A stretch of DNA of 64,000 bases from Akebia trifoliata (lineage: Eukaryota > Streptophyta > Magnoliopsida > Ranunculales > Lardizabalaceae): positions 17,045,892 through 17,109,891 of the forward strand of contig CM030714.1 of assembly GCA_017979445.1 (NCBI GenBank). Reading direction: 5' to 3'. Positions 1-11,889 of this stretch are shown here, piece after piece; within the stretch, counting starts at the first letter, position 1; every line of letters starts with the position of its first letter. The translations under genes were made by a program, and so were the position numbers. The notes under the pieces are model-generated. The model was not told the origin of the DNA and searched no databases. It saw only the letters and a list, made by a program, of their open reading frames with translations.

Positions 1-101
1 TCGAAATGAAATATTCATTCGTCAAATTTCGAGTCCGAAAAGTAAAGATATCGTCGACCAGGAAAATAAATAGAAAATTACAAGGATGCCCTCAACCTTG
101 T

Positions 102-109
102 TATAAAAG
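102..109 (+). promoter_or_regulatory. Candidate LTR TATA box (element A, left LTR)
   Basis: TATAAAAG at the position equivalent to 23079-23086 and 29710-29717 in element C and 37793-37800 in the right LTR of A. Conservation between copies supports a core promoter; the start of transcription has not been shown. Confidence 0.5.
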
Positions 110-552
110 AAGGTTGACTTTCTTTTTAAGTCATTCTCTTATTCTCCAAAGATTCAACTTTTTCCAACCCAAGGGTTTCGATTCATTATTGTCAAGAACC
201 GTTGAGAACGAGGCTAAGTTGAACCTCGACAAAGAAGGCAAAGTTGTTTGCTACGACGAGAGCTACAACTTCACCATCTTTGTTTGCTTATTTTTGAATG
301 TCTTCCCCATCCTCCATAAAAAATCAGTCGTATACTTCAAGTGAGCCTTAACATACTCCATCCAAAGGCTTCATCGAGTTAAGAGATAAATCTATCTTTT
401 ATTATAGAAAAGAAGGATAGCGCAGTCGTTGGATACTTTGCAAATCCTCATTCGTTTTGCAACCAAGTCAGCCTAATGTCGACTATCATGCCATCTAGCC
501 TTGATGTTCATGCTAGCTCATCACTTTTGGAGACCACGAACTTCGGTAGGGG

Positions 553-2285
553 TGAAAGCGTCCTCGATCCGCGGGGTGTGCAGATCCACTTTTGACCCTT
601 GAGGTTTGGGAGTCGCCACCTAGTTATTAAGGTCTACGAATCAAACTGACTCTAAAAAAGGTAAACATTACTAATCTACGAAAGAAAAAATGGTTCGGGG
701 ATCACGTTACGGGGTTGGAAGGTATTAGGCACCAACCCCGCCCGGCCAAAGCCGATCTCTACTAATTTCCCAAATAAATTATATTGCTAAAAAAACTTAG
801 ATAAAAACATTAAAAAATTATACCTTTCCGAAGATAACTTTATCGTTCCCTTAGATCTGACAGAGTAACTCCTTGTTCAGTATTCCTTGCTTCAGTTTAT
901 TTTTGGATTTGATTTCTGATCTCCGAGGTGAGGTATCCCTTCCTTAGATCTGGATTCTTCAGATTTGTTTATGGATTTTGGGGGTGTTTTTGAAGAGCTT
1001 CTAAGTGTTTTTTGAGCTAAAATTGAGGTATGGGTGTTAGGTAAGGAGTTGGGGCTTCAAAACTGAGGTTTATGGGAGGCTTGGGGGGCATTTTGACCTA
1101 CTTCTCTTAAGGTTTTTTATTTGATACGAAAATAAGGTGTGAGCACCTCTATTTATAGATTTTTTAAGGGCTGATTTAGATAGAATTAGTGTTTGATTAT
1201 AATTCTTTTAGTTAAAGGTGTATTTTAGTTAGAATTGTTTTAGGTAGAGTTGTATTTTAGTTAGAACTCTATTAAATAGAGTTATATTTTGGTTAGAATT
1301 CTTTTAGGTAGAGTTATTATTTAATTAGAAATCTATTAGGATTTTGACTTTTGGTCTTATTTGATTGACTTTAAGATTTTGACTTTAGTCTTAATTGATT
1401 GACTTTAAGATTTTGACTTTAGTATTGCTTAATTGACTTTAATTTTGATTTTAGTCTTACTTGATTGACTTTAATACCTTGAATTTAGTCTTGCTTGATT
1501 GAATTTGATTTTTTGGAGAATCCCCCTTATTATATCTTTAATTCTTTGGACCCCCAAATGGAAGGGTCCTTAAAGAAATATCTTGCGAACCCTCAACAAT
1601 TTTGCCTGAGAGTCCGATTGATCGATTTTTTAGTTTCAATTTTTAAATTAATTTCATTAATATTTCACTTTAATTATTTAATGTTTTATTTATTAAATTC
1701 AAAATTTTTAATTATGAAAGTTGTGAAATTATCATTTTGCCCCTAGAGAGGACTTTTCGTATTTTAAGTGGTTTTTTATGTTCCAGGATATTTTAGAATC
1801 GATTTTTCGTAAGGAATTCAATGGAAATGTTGGTTTGTGTCATTTATAAAAGTTTTTGTGTGAAATAGTCGTGAACTTTATGAGGGGTATTTTTGTAATT
1901 TTGTCAAATTTTGTGAAAATTGGTGAAATGATTTATTTGGTTTCGATTTGTTGTTTTATGTGTTTGAAAGAGTTTTCTTAAGCATAATGTAGGCTCTAAG
2001 GTTGTTTTGATGTTAGGTGTATTTTGGTAATTTGGTCAATTTTTAGTGATTTTTATCGTGAAACTTCTTTTTGTCTGCAAGATGATGATTTCTATGTTTC
2101 TGGGATCATATTTTTCTAGCGTAGCGTGGTTTCTAAAGTTTTGTAGTTCGAGATACCACATCCGGATTTCTGAAACATATCTGGTAACAAAATAAAGCAT
2201 TGGAATAAACATCGATCATTGGGAACCGTTGCGATCGGGTTGACAAGTTGATTAATCAGGCGGATGCAAAAATGGGGTGTCTACA
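553..2285 (-). mobile_element. Solo LTR of the Tat/Ogre family inside the left LTR of A
   Basis: Read on the minus strand it starts TGTAGACACCCC and ends in CA, and it matches the two LTRs of the full Tat/Ogre element (4527-6042, 19274-20732), although it is longer (1733 bp). AGGGG flanks it on both sides (548-552 and 2286-2290). No internal sequence is attached, and the A LTR resumes on the right, so a full element was reduced by recombination between its LTRs. The AT-rich middle (about 1150-1500) holds repeated TTTTGACTTTAG-like runs, and length differences between LTR copies fall there. A minus-strand TATA-like CTATAAATAG lies at 1149-1158. Confidence 0.93.
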
Positions 2286-4526
2286 AGGGGGCTTTCAGTT
2301 CTTATTGGTAATCGTAGTTTTCAAAACATACATTTAGAGATTTTTTATAAAATAATGTGTTGTAGTTGTAAATCATAGAAATATTTTGTTTGATTCTAAA
2401 TCCATGTTAAAATTTGAGATTTGATTATGTTTGGTTAAGTTTAATTATTTATTTAATGGGCGGGTTGATTGATTCGAAAAACGGAAGAGAAATGCGAAAA
2501 ATCTGATTGAAAATCGAAAATTTGGGCAAGCTGCCGTCGTCAGCACTTAATGGCGCCAACATCAGAATTTTTTTTGGCTAGAATTGAATTTTTGCTTTTG
2601 GCCTACTCTCTTCACAGCTTATACATGAATTCCCATGCTTTATTTCATTGAAAACATTTACTTTCTATTTACTCTTTAATGAAATTAAGGTTTTACCCCT
2701 CATTTCGAAACAATGAGAATGGTTTCAATATCCAAATCTCAAAGGATCAAAATCAAATTTTGGTTTCAAGGACAAAACATCAATTTCGACATTTTCAACA
2801 AATTTTCAAAAGTTAATATCTTTCACGTTATTTTGAATTAAACTATGAAAATTACATGGTCTCTAATATCGTGTTTGAAGCCTTCATTTCTAAAAATCCA
2901 TTTTCGATTTTAAGAATTTTAAAAAATTGAGTTTCCTACACTAAGTCAAATTTTCACCAACTTTTTCAGTTTTGACAGTTTGACTTCGCGTACTTATTGA
3001 TACCCCATTTTAACAAAAAATTGATAATTTTTCGATTGGATGATCAAAATGAAATTGAGAGTTGGAAAAGAGAAATGTTGGATTTGAAAAGTTGAGAAGT
3101 AAAAACATCGAGAAAATGAGATGAAACGATAAAATGTCAGAATCACACCCGAGGGGTAATATCTGCATTTTACATTGATATGTTGTGTGTAGGTTGGTGA
3201 AGGGATATCCAAGGATAATGATTGATTGCATGTTTATTTAGATTCTGTAAACACAGAAGTTATGAGTTTTGTTATTTATTTTAAGTTGGGTAATCACAGT
3301 TGCATGGTAAGAAATTGGATATCAATTTTTAACCTTATATTATTAATTTCTCGTTTGTAAGCTGTTAAAGAGCTTGTGAATGCCTAAAAAGATAGTGCGT
3401 CATATCATCCGAAATGATATATTATCCTCGGACGTACGGTAGGGACCACCAATCTCATATATGGTATGGGACGCGTATGAACGTGGAGTCACAATTGGAA
3501 TCTAGATCCATTCCTTTCTATTTATACTAGTGAACGTGTATTGTAAAGGTGATCGTATATGAATGGAGTTGTATAATTTGGAAATCACATATACACCTAA
3601 TAAGCATAGACGAAGATGATTAATCAGTGATCACTAACAATATAGTAATAGTCAAACATTCTGATACATCGAGAAGAGAAACCCATTGTTTACGGTCATG
3701 TCAAATGGCCAGTCTAAGTTGAATAAATAATCCTACAAGCGTGGTAAACAGCGACTAGTCACAAAATCAAGAACTAGTGCTTTATTTTAGAATATCATTT
3801 TCTGACTAAGGAGAGATTGGTTGTGAATCCCAACTCTCTAATTCTACTACTCCACTATTGTGTAATATGTACTTGTGGTTCTATTTTGAATTACAAACTA
3901 CAAAGCACGTTTACTACTTTAACGTTGTCAATTATATTTGCATAAGAATATAAATGTATAGTGAGTATTGATGACTAATGTTATGTGAACTTTTAAACTG
4001 TTTAGTTGCTCATCCCTGACTATATGTACTAGTTAATCGAAATTTAATTTGTAAAAGCTTTGCATATTTTGAAATGACTCAGTATATGATTACTCGATCA
4101 CATTAGGTAAGGTTATTAGTAGGAATTGCTTGTGAACCTACTGAGTAACCATTGTTACTCACCCTTTCCTTTTTATATTTTTAATTTCAGAATTTGTAGT
4201 TTTCGAGACAAGCGCAGAGTTGGTAAGCGAGAAGTATCTAGTTGGTCAGATCGACAACCAGGGTCTGTTGCATGGTGAGCATTAGGGCTACACCCTTTAA
4301 TGGGTCAGTTTCATCCAGGGTATATATAGATTTTGGGATTGAGTGTTAGGCTCATGTTAGAGTAAGAATATTTTTATAATCTTGTATATTGTTGAACTTC
4401 CACACTTTGATCTACTTGCATGTCAGATGTACTTAGTCTTCCATTGTTATGTCGTGTTTGCATTTTTATATACAGGATTTATTGTATATTGGATTATCCA
4501 GTTTTTGAGTTCCGTGGAACACTAAT

Positions 4527-6042
4527 TGAAAACGCCTTCGATCCGTGGGGTGCGCTGATCCGCTTTTGACCTTTAAGGTTTGGGAGTCGCCACCTAGTTA
4601 TTACGGTTTAGGAACCGAATATTAACTCGAAATGGATAAACAAACAACGAATCTACTAAAAAATACTGAGTCCGGATATCACATTACGGGGTTGGAAGGT
4701 GTTAGGCACCAACCCCACCCAGCAAACACCGGTCTCTACTAATTCCCAAATAAAACTACATTGCTAAAAAGACCTAACAGTTATAAAAAAAAAATATATA
4801 TATATACCTTTCCAAAGACAACGGTCTTGTTCTCTCAGATCTGGTAGAATAGTTCTTCGAACAGCACTCCTCACTTTGTCTGTCATCAGATTTGCTTCAG
4901 ATTTCCAAGATGAGGTACCTTCTCCTTAGATATGAATTTTCTGACTTTTTTTTTTATGGATTTTTAGGTGTTTTTGAAAGACTTCTAGGTGTTTTTTCAG
5001 CTCAAGTTGAGGTATGGGTGTTAGGTATGAAGTTAAGACTTCAAAATTAGGGTTTATGAGAGGTTATGAAAGCTTTTTGACTTACTTTTTCTAGGGTTTA
5101 TTTTTTATACGAAAATAGGTTGTAGGGACCCCTATTTATAGATTTTTTAGATGCCTTGTAGATAGAGTTAGTGTTTAATTAGAATTATAGAGTTAGTGTT
5201 TAATTATAATTATTTTGAGTAGAGTTATAATTAATTAGAATTATTTTAGGTAGAGTTATTGTTTAATTATAATTGTTTTAGGTAAAGTTATAGTTTAATT
5301 AGAATTATTTTAAATAGAGTTATAATTTAATTAGAATTGTTTTAGGATTTTGACTTTTAGTCTCACTTGATTGACTTGACTTTAAGATTTTGACTTGAGT
5401 CTTACTTGATTAACTTTAATCTTAATTAGAATTTCACTAATGTTTTAATTATTAATTTCAGAATTTTTAATTATTAAAATTGTAAAAATACTATTTTGCT
5501 CTCGGAGAGGATATTTTGCGTTTTAAGTCCGTTTTTGTTGTTCTATGATGTTTTGGAATCGATTTTTTATAAGGAATTCAATGGGAATATTGGTTTGACA
5601 TTTATGAGATTTTTTGTGCAAAATGATCGTGAACTTTATGAGGGGTATTTTTGTAATTTTGTCAAATTTTGTAAAATTGGCGAAATGATTTATTTGGTTT
5701 CAATTTGTTGTTTTATGCCTTTAAAAGGATTTTCCTAAGCATAATGTAAGCTTTAGAGTTGTTTTGAGGTTAGTGGTATTTTGGTAATTTGATCATTTTT
5801 TAGTGATTTTTATCGTGAAGCTTTTTTTTATCTGGAAGATGATGATTTCTATATTTTTTCAGCTATATTTTCCTAGCGTAGTGTGATTTCTATGGTTTTC
5901 TTAGTTCGAGATACTTCATCCGAATTTTTGAAACACATCTAGTAACAAATAAAGTAGTGAAATAAACATTCATCATTGGGAACTATTGCAATCGGGTTGA
6001 TGAGTTGATTATTTAGACGAGTGCAAAACTGGGATGTCTACA
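4527..6042 (-). repeat. 3' LTR of the Tat/Ogre element
   Basis: 1516 bp. On the minus strand it begins TGTAGACATCCC, next to the PPT, and ends CA at 4527. It aligns over its length with 19274-20732, with clear substitutions and indels, so the insertion is not recent. A minus-strand TATA-like CTATAAATAG is at 5132-5141. Open frames here, such as 5496-5738 on the plus strand, are LTR sequence. Confidence 0.94.
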
Positions 6043-6046
6043 GATG

Positions 6047-6055
6047 CCCCTCTTT
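6047..6055 (-). promoter_or_regulatory. Polypurine tract of the Tat/Ogre element
   Basis: Minus strand reads AAAGAGGGG, then CATC, then the LTR start TGTAGACA. In this class it primes plus-strand DNA synthesis. Its place directly before the 3' LTR fits. Confidence 0.8.
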
Positions 6056-6365
6056 GGAAGAGGGTTTAAGCAAACTAGATAGCAAATCTATTTTAGTAGA
6101 TAGTACGATATTTGAATGCCAAAGCTAGTGACAGTTCATTTTGCAGCTTGATTTAGCAATTCGTTAGCGGGTGGGTTCGAATCCTTGAGCGTAAAACTCT
6201 CCTCAAACTAAAATTTGTCAGGTCCTTGAGTACGAGCTCTCACTGACAACGTCAGATCCTTGAATTTTAGAAAATTATCCTTGACTAATGTGTGCAATGT
6301 GCATGTGTGTGTACTTAAAATCTAAGATAAATTTCAAATAGTTTAAGTCAGAACTGAGTAAAATC

Positions 6366-6431
6366 TGAGCATAAAGTGAGTATAAACTGAGCGTAAACTG
6401 GGCATAAATTGAGCATAATCTGAGCATAATT
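6366..6431. repeat. 11-bp tandem repeat, six copies
   Basis: Units such as TGAGCATAAAG, TGAGTATAAAC, TGAGCGTAAAC and TGGGCATAAAT follow each other. The last units merge into the 33-bp array, whose monomers also begin with TGAGCATAATT. It lies in the 3' untranslated region of the Tat/Ogre element. Confidence 0.85.
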
Positions 6432-7183
6432 TCGAGAAATCCTCTGCGGCATCTGAGCATAATTCTGAGAAATCCTTGATGGTATCTGAGCATAATTCCA
6501 AAAAATCCTCGATGGTATCTGAGCATAATTCTGAAAAAACCCTTGGCGGCATCTGGGCATAATTTCAAAAAACCCTCGACGATATCTGAGCATAATTCCG
6601 AGAAACCCTTGGTGATATTTGAGCATAATTTTGAGAAAACCCTTGGTGGCATCTGAACATAATTCTGAGAAAACCTCGATGGTATCTGAGCATAATTCGG
6701 AGAAACCCTCGGCGGTATTTGAGCATAATTCCGAGAGAACCCTCGGCAGCATCTGGGCATAATTCCAAGAAACCCTTGGCGGTATCTAAGCATAATTCTG
6801 AGAAACCCTCGGCGGTATCTAAACATAATTTTAAGAAACCCTCGGCGGCATCTGGGCATAATTTCGAGAAACCCTCGACGGTATCTGAGCATAATTCCAA
6901 GAAACCCTTGGCGGTATATGAGCATAATTCTGAGAAACCCTTGGCGGCATCTAGATATAATTCCGAGAAACCCTCGACGGTATCTGAGCATAATTTTGAG
7001 AAATCCTCGATGGTATCTGAGCATAATTCCAAGAAAACCCTCAGCGGCATCTGAATATAATTTCTAGAAAACCCTCGGCGGTATCTGAGCATAATTCTGA
7101 GAAACCCTCGGTAATATCTGAGCATAATTCCGAAAAAATCCTCGACGGCATCTGAGCATAATTCAGACAAAACTCTCGATGGT
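6418..7183. repeat. 33-bp tandem array, about 23 units, in the 3' UTR of the Tat/Ogre element
   Basis: Each unit starts ATCTGAGCATAATT and continues with a variable CCGAGAAACCCTCGGCGGT-like half; the length is 33, sometimes 34. Since 33 is a multiple of three, the array stays open in several frames (for example 6275-7024 and 6565-7170 on the minus strand), giving repeated 11-residue peptides. These are by-products and not genes. Tandem arrays at this place, between integrase and the 3' LTR, are a known habit of Tat-lineage elements and can seed satellite DNA. Confidence 0.95.
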
Positions 7184-7189
7184 ATTTGG

Positions 7190-8460
7190 CTAAGTAAAAC
7201 TGGGAAGGAAGGAATGAATCTAGGAAAGAATTATTGAAAATGAATCTGGAAAAGAGTGATTGAATCTAGAGATGAATAGATCTGGGAAAGGATGATTGAA
7301 TCTGGAAAAGAAAGAATGTCCTATTTCCTATTTTAGGTGAAAAGGTAATGAGTTATTCCCTGGGTGCAACCAAATGTGAGATCAGAAACGCTTCTGTTTG
7401 AATCTCAAGGTTTTTCAAAATTTTTTAAATTTTAACTTCTTTTTAACCTCAAGGGTTTTCAAAACATGCTATCAAGAGGGTAACCTTAAGTTTGGGATTC
7501 CTTTTATCTTTTAGGATTAACATTGCTAAAAATAAAATGCCCCTAGTTTGACAAGAAACATGGCATTGGAAATAATTGAACACATCATGCAAAATTAAAA
7601 AAATGCCCCTAGTATAAGGGGAAAATTACATATTAGAGGAAAAAGAAAATGCCCCTTGTATGAAGGATTAAAATATTTGATTACCACAAGCGCAATAAAG
7701 ATCCAACTTTTAATTTTGATTAATTTTATTGAAGATTTTGAGTTAGGCTTAAGAGAACAAAATATTTTCTTTTGAGACTCATCGTAGAATTCACCCTTCT
7801 TCCCCTTGGTTTACTTGGGGAAGTAGAAAATTTTTAGATCGATCGTAGACAAGATACTTGTGATTTCTAAGTCTGTGCTTGGTTTAAGCTAAGTATTGAA
7901 TTTGATTATTTGGACTTCTGATGTTTCAGCTCGAATAGCTCTTAGTTTTTCTTCTATTTTTCTTTGTTGCTATAACTTTTGCCTGGATCGCCTTTTCAGG
8001 TTTTCGATTTAGCGAGCATGCTCTATCTTTTGCCTAAATCGCCTTTCAGGTTTTCGATCTAGCGAGTTTTTTTCTTTTTTCTTTGCTCTAATTATTGTCA
8101 AGACCATCCTTTCAGATTTTCAACCCTGTGAGTTTGCCTTAATTTTTGCTTAAGTCGCCCTTTCGGATTTTCAACTTAACAGGCTTTTTATTCTTTTCTC
8201 TTTCTTCCCCTCTGAAGTTTTGGAGTTACTGTCTGATCATGCTTTACTACATTTCTTACCTAGGACTTTCATGAGTAAGCTTAGGACTGGGTATAAAAAA
8301 AATGAAATTTTGAGGCTCAAAAACCCGAATGTCCATTGTGTGGTATTTTTTTATTTTGCCTTGAATTTTCTTCCCCATTTTAAAGATATTTATTTTTTCT
8401 TTTGAATTTTTTTTTTAGATTTTTTTTATTTTGATGTGGTCAGGCTTGAAGTAACTTCTC
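7190..8460 (-). other. 3' untranslated region of the Tat/Ogre element, non-coding, with minor repeats
   Basis: No gene is seen. About 7195-7320 is a run of degenerate GAATCTGGGAAAG-like repeats. Three ATGCCCCTAG-like boxes occur at 7537-7546, 7603-7612 and 7649-7658; on the minus strand these read AGGGGCAT, like the PPT neighbourhood. Long T runs fill 8335-8430. Confidence 0.7.
7975..8185. repeat. Four degenerate ~55-60-bp tandem units in the 3' UTR
   Basis: A core like GCCTTTCAGGTTTTCGATCT followed by AGCGAG recurs near 7990, 8041, 8107 and 8157, with decay in the last two. The spacers are pyrimidine rich. Confidence 0.7.
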
Positions 8461-8461
8461 A

Positions 8462-8510
8462 GGTTGCCTACGTACCCTAGAATTTTGAGATCAGACCAAA
8501 ACGTAGTTCA
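8462..8510 (-). other. Conserved-looking motif downstream of integrase (Tat/Ogre)
   Basis: The plus strand reads GGTTGCCTACGTACC, then a short spacer, then AAAACGTAGTTCAA. On the minus strand this is GAACTACGTTTTG ... GGTACGTAGGCAACC. From memory, many plant Tat-type elements carry this pair of half-sites just after the pol stop; its role is unknown. Confidence 0.45.
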
Positions 8511-8646
8511 AATTTTTTCCTCCCTTGGATTAGGTGATTGAGCTGAGAAAGAAAAATGTTTTTTTTTTGTAAAAGACTGTAAAGGGCTGAGAAAGAATAT
8601 ATTGAACTGGATAATAAGAGAATTGATCCAACCAAAGATGACCTCC

Positions 8647-9707
8647 TTAAATGTAGCACTGTTTGATTTGGTCAGGATTGGTTGGTTCTGATAATTCAAT
8701 TCCATCATGGTCTTGAAGTTTAACAGCTTTTCTTGGTAATATTTCCTTGATGATGAACGGATCTCCCCAATTTGGCTTAAACTTCCCTCCAGGGTCAAAG
8801 ATAGGTGTCCGATTCTCTTTGAGTACCAAATTCCTGACTTGTAAGTGATGAGCTTTGATCTTTTTGTCAACGCACAGGCGACTCTTCTTTGATAAGCCTG
8901 CACGTGGTACAAAGCTCTTAGTTATTTTTCTTTGATCAAATTTAATTCTTCATACCGTTGACGAACCCAATTTGCTTCTGACAACTGACTTTCCAATAAG
9001 ACCCTAAGAGACAGAATTTCCATTTCAACTGGCAAGACTGCTTCCATGCCATACATTAAATAGTAGGGAGTAGCTCCAATAGATGATCAAATTGAAGTTC
9101 GATATGCCCATAGTGCAAATGGCAGTTTTTCTGACTAATCTCGATGTGATTGACACATTTTTCTGATGATAGTCTTAAGATTCTTATTAGCTGCTTCGAC
9201 TGCTCTATTGGTCTGAGGGCGGTAAGGAGATGATTTGTGGTGTGAGATTTTGAACTTTGAACAAAATGTAATAACCTCAGATTTGAAGTGTGACCTGTTA
9301 TCAGAAATCAGTTCCGAAGGTACCCTGTATCGACTGATGATGTTCGTTTGGATAAACTTTACAACTCGAGATGCTGTGAGAACAGCATAAGAGGCAACTT
9401 CGACCCACTTAGTAAAATAATCGATAGCAACTAGAATGTATTTATGCCCATTTGATGCCTTAGGTGATATTTTACCTATAATGTCAATTTCCCAAACTGA
9501 GAATGGCCATGGTGAAGTTAGACCAACTAATTGAGAAGGTGGCACATGTATGAGGTTCGCATGTATTTGGCATTTGTGACAGGTCTTGACCATGTGATGA
9601 CAATCTATTTTCATCGTGGTCCAGTAGTACCCTTGTCTCATATTTTTCTTAGCTAACATTTTTCCACTCATATGAGGACCACAGTCCCCTGAATGTAGTT
9701 CAACCAT
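8647..9707 (-). pseudogene. Integrase of the Tat/Ogre element (broken)
   Basis: It would insert the DNA copy into the genome. The stretch 9135-9707 holds the zinc-binding HHCC region (HSGDCGPH ... CHKCQ) and the catalytic core: WEIDI with the first Asp, ISDNRSHF with the second, and the Glu in AVEAANKN. The usual ISDNG reads ISDNR and the usual NGAVEAA reads NRAVEAA. A stop (9135-9137) and a TAG follow. The C-terminal part is in another frame: 8830-8912 gives HVQAYQRR, then after a frameshift 8647-8829 gives VLKENRTPIFDPGGKFKPNW and SEPTNPDQ, which is typical of the Tat integrase end. No chromodomain is seen, as expected for this lineage. Confidence 0.92.
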
Positions 9708-9887
9708 TATCTATTCAGTTTGATCTTTATCGACACATGACAAATGAATCCCATCATAAGAACTTTTGCATAAACTTCCTACGCACAAGATGAATTGAGA
9801 TGCTAATTTTAGTAAGGTTTATCGTTCCTTCCTCGATTCTTCTTCCAAAAATTTTTATTTTTCCAATATTCTTTTAATGTCTGTGTA

Positions 9888-10385
9888 TCACGACTTTCCA
9901 TCAGGTACTTGAGTGGCAATGTTGATCTGATGGCAATATGCAGGTTTGTCTTTGACTTCAACGGTGATCGATCTCAATTCTATGCCAGGGGGCAAATGGA
10001 TCATGGAAAAGAGAGTGATTAAAGAGTCAGCAAATCTATTATCTTCCCTTGACAAGTGTTGGAACATGATAGCTTTAAACTTACTCACTAAGTTTAGTAG
10101 ATACTCATGACAAGGTTTCAACTTTTCATCCCTAGTCTTCCATTCTTCCAATGACTGATGTATGACCAAAGCTAAATCCCCAAAAATCTCAATTTTTATA
10201 ATGTCCAGGTTCAAAGCAGCTTCGAGCCCCGCGATGCACGCCTCATATTTTACTGTATTATTGGTGTTAGAAAAAGTTAACTTAATGATGATCGGAATGT
10301 GACATCCTTCTGAAGTAAATAGGACTGCCCCTATTCCATTCCCATTCTGATTGGCAGCTCCATCAAAGTACAACTGCCATGTTTG
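9888..10385 (-). pseudogene. Second, archaeal-like RNase H domain (aRNH) of the Tat/Ogre element
   Basis: The open stretch begins YFDGAANQNGNGIG (first Asp), then VKYEACIAGLEAAL (Glu), IFGDLALV (Asp) and HLSREDNRFADSL (last Asp). That is the full acidic set of an RNase H, and the order after a first RNase H is a mark of the Tat lineage. In frame, the polyprotein enters this domain from 10386 onward with two stops just before it, so the domain is intact but the polyprotein is not. About 180 bp of decayed linker (9708-9887) separates it from integrase. Confidence 0.93.
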
Positions 10386-10429
10386 GTTCTACAGTTATTC
10401 TTCAACATACAAGATATTGTCATCTAGAA

Positions 10430-10874
10430 ACTGCTCAATCGGCCTTATTCCTTCTATTACCGGGTGATCTACCAAGTATTCTGCCACAACACTCCCCTTG
10501 ATAGATTTCTATGTAACATGCGTGATGTCAAATTCTGATAATAACAATAACCATCGTGCAATTCTCCCTGTCAGTGTCGGTTTCTTGAAGAGATACTTAA
10601 AAGGATCCATCCGAGATAACAAGATATTTGAATGAGATAGCATATAATGCCGAAGTCTCTAAGTAGCCCATACTAGTGCTAAGTATATTTTTTCTAAGGC
10701 TGAATACTTTCGTTCATACTCTAACATCGTTTTGCTGATGTAATAGATAACCCTTTCTTTACGAGTATCTTTGTCATACTGTGCAAACATGCATCCCATA
10801 GCTTCTTCTGCGACTGACAGATAAAGAAGAAGTAGTTCACCCGGTGTAGGTGGAACCAAAATAGGCAGGTTCAA
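10430..10874 (-). pseudogene. First RNase H region (RT connection) of the Tat/Ogre element
   Basis: The open part 10659-10874 reads LLYLSVAEEAMGCMFAQYD, KERVIYYISK and YSALEKIYLALVWAT, which is the usual start of the RNase H-like domain fused to a gypsy reverse transcriptase. Below 10659, after a stop, the same frame continues with MDPFKYLFKKPTLTGRIARW and SEFDITHVT, then a second stop. The first domain is therefore nearly complete in sequence but interrupted. Confidence 0.9.
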
Positions 10875-10999
10875 GAGATACTCCTTGACTTGATCGAAAG
10901 CTTTTTGACATTGTTTATTCCAAACTATTAGTTCATTCTTCTTGAGAAGCTTGAAAATAGGTTCGTAGACATTAGTTAGTTGAGCGATGAATCTGCTGA

Positions 11000-11880
11000 C
11001 ATACTGGATTCTGCATTAAAAACCTTGAATTTATATTTTAGTCTCAGGCGGTGGCATCTCTTTGGATAGCTTTAATATTCACAGGATCCACCTTGATCCC
11101 TCTTTGACTGACCACAAATCCCAATAATTTTTCAGAAGTTACTCCAAATACACATTTCTACGGGTTGAGTCAGAGTTGGTACTTTTGAATCCTTGCAAGA
11201 AACTTTTTTAACGCAGCAATGTGCCCCAGTCGTTTCTTAGATTTGACTATCATATCATCTACATAGACTTCGACTTCCTAGTGTATCATGTCATGTAGTA
11301 AAGTTGTGGCTGCTCTTTGATAAGTGGCTCCAGCGTTCTTCAAACCAAAAGGCATAATCTTGTAGTAAAAAGTTCCCCACTGTGTGATGAAAGATGTTTT
11401 TTGTACATCCCGATGATCCATTTTTACCTGATTGTACCCTGAAAAACCATCCATGAAGGACAACAAAGCGTGCCTTGTCGTACTATCTACTAGAATATTT
11501 ATGTGTGATAAACGAAAACTGTCTTTTGGGCTTGCTTTGTTTAGGTCTCTGAAATTTACACATATTCTGACTTTTCCATCATTTTTAGGCACCGGGACGA
11601 TATTAGCAATCCACTCAGGATATTCTACTACTTCTAAAAATCCAGCGTTAATCTATTTCGTAACTTTTTCTTTAATCTTCAGAGTCAATTCCGATTTTAT
11701 ACGTCGAAGTTTCTGTTTGATCAGTCGAGCATCAGGATATAATGGAATCAGACGTTGAACAATATCGGTGCTTACTCCTGGCATATCCTCATAAGACCAT
11801 GCGAACACGTCTTTGAACTTTTTGAGCAAGTCTACTATCCCTTTACGTTCATTGGGAGATAAGGTGATCCCAATCCGAAT
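11000..11880 (-). pseudogene. Reverse transcriptase of the Tat/Ogre element (broken)
   Basis: It would copy the RNA into DNA. On the minus strand: DVFAWSYEDMPG (about 11777-11811), a stop at 11653-11655, then VPKNDGKVRICVNFRDLNKA, FSFMDGFSGYNQ-like LSFMDGFSGYNQ, WGTFYYKIMPFGLKNAGATY, and the YVDD active site at 11254-11265. A TAG lies three to five codons before YVDD. Further stops break the following KYQL-LNP-KCVFGV stretch. All catalytic Asp codons are present, so the loss is by stops and not by loss of the active site. Several stops would be one transition away from Gln, Trp or Arg codons. Confidence 0.95.
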
Positions 11881-11889
11881 CTCTTGAGG

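Noticed and set aside
6275..7170. Long overlapping open frames (up to 249 codons) with repeated 11-residue peptides
   Set aside because: They arise because the tandem unit is 33 bp, a multiple of three; several frames are open on both strands and none has a family pattern.
6418..7183. Regular 33-bp repeats that look at first like a CRISPR array
   Set aside because: The units are contiguous with no unique spacers, the units vary, and the setting is a plant retrotransposon.
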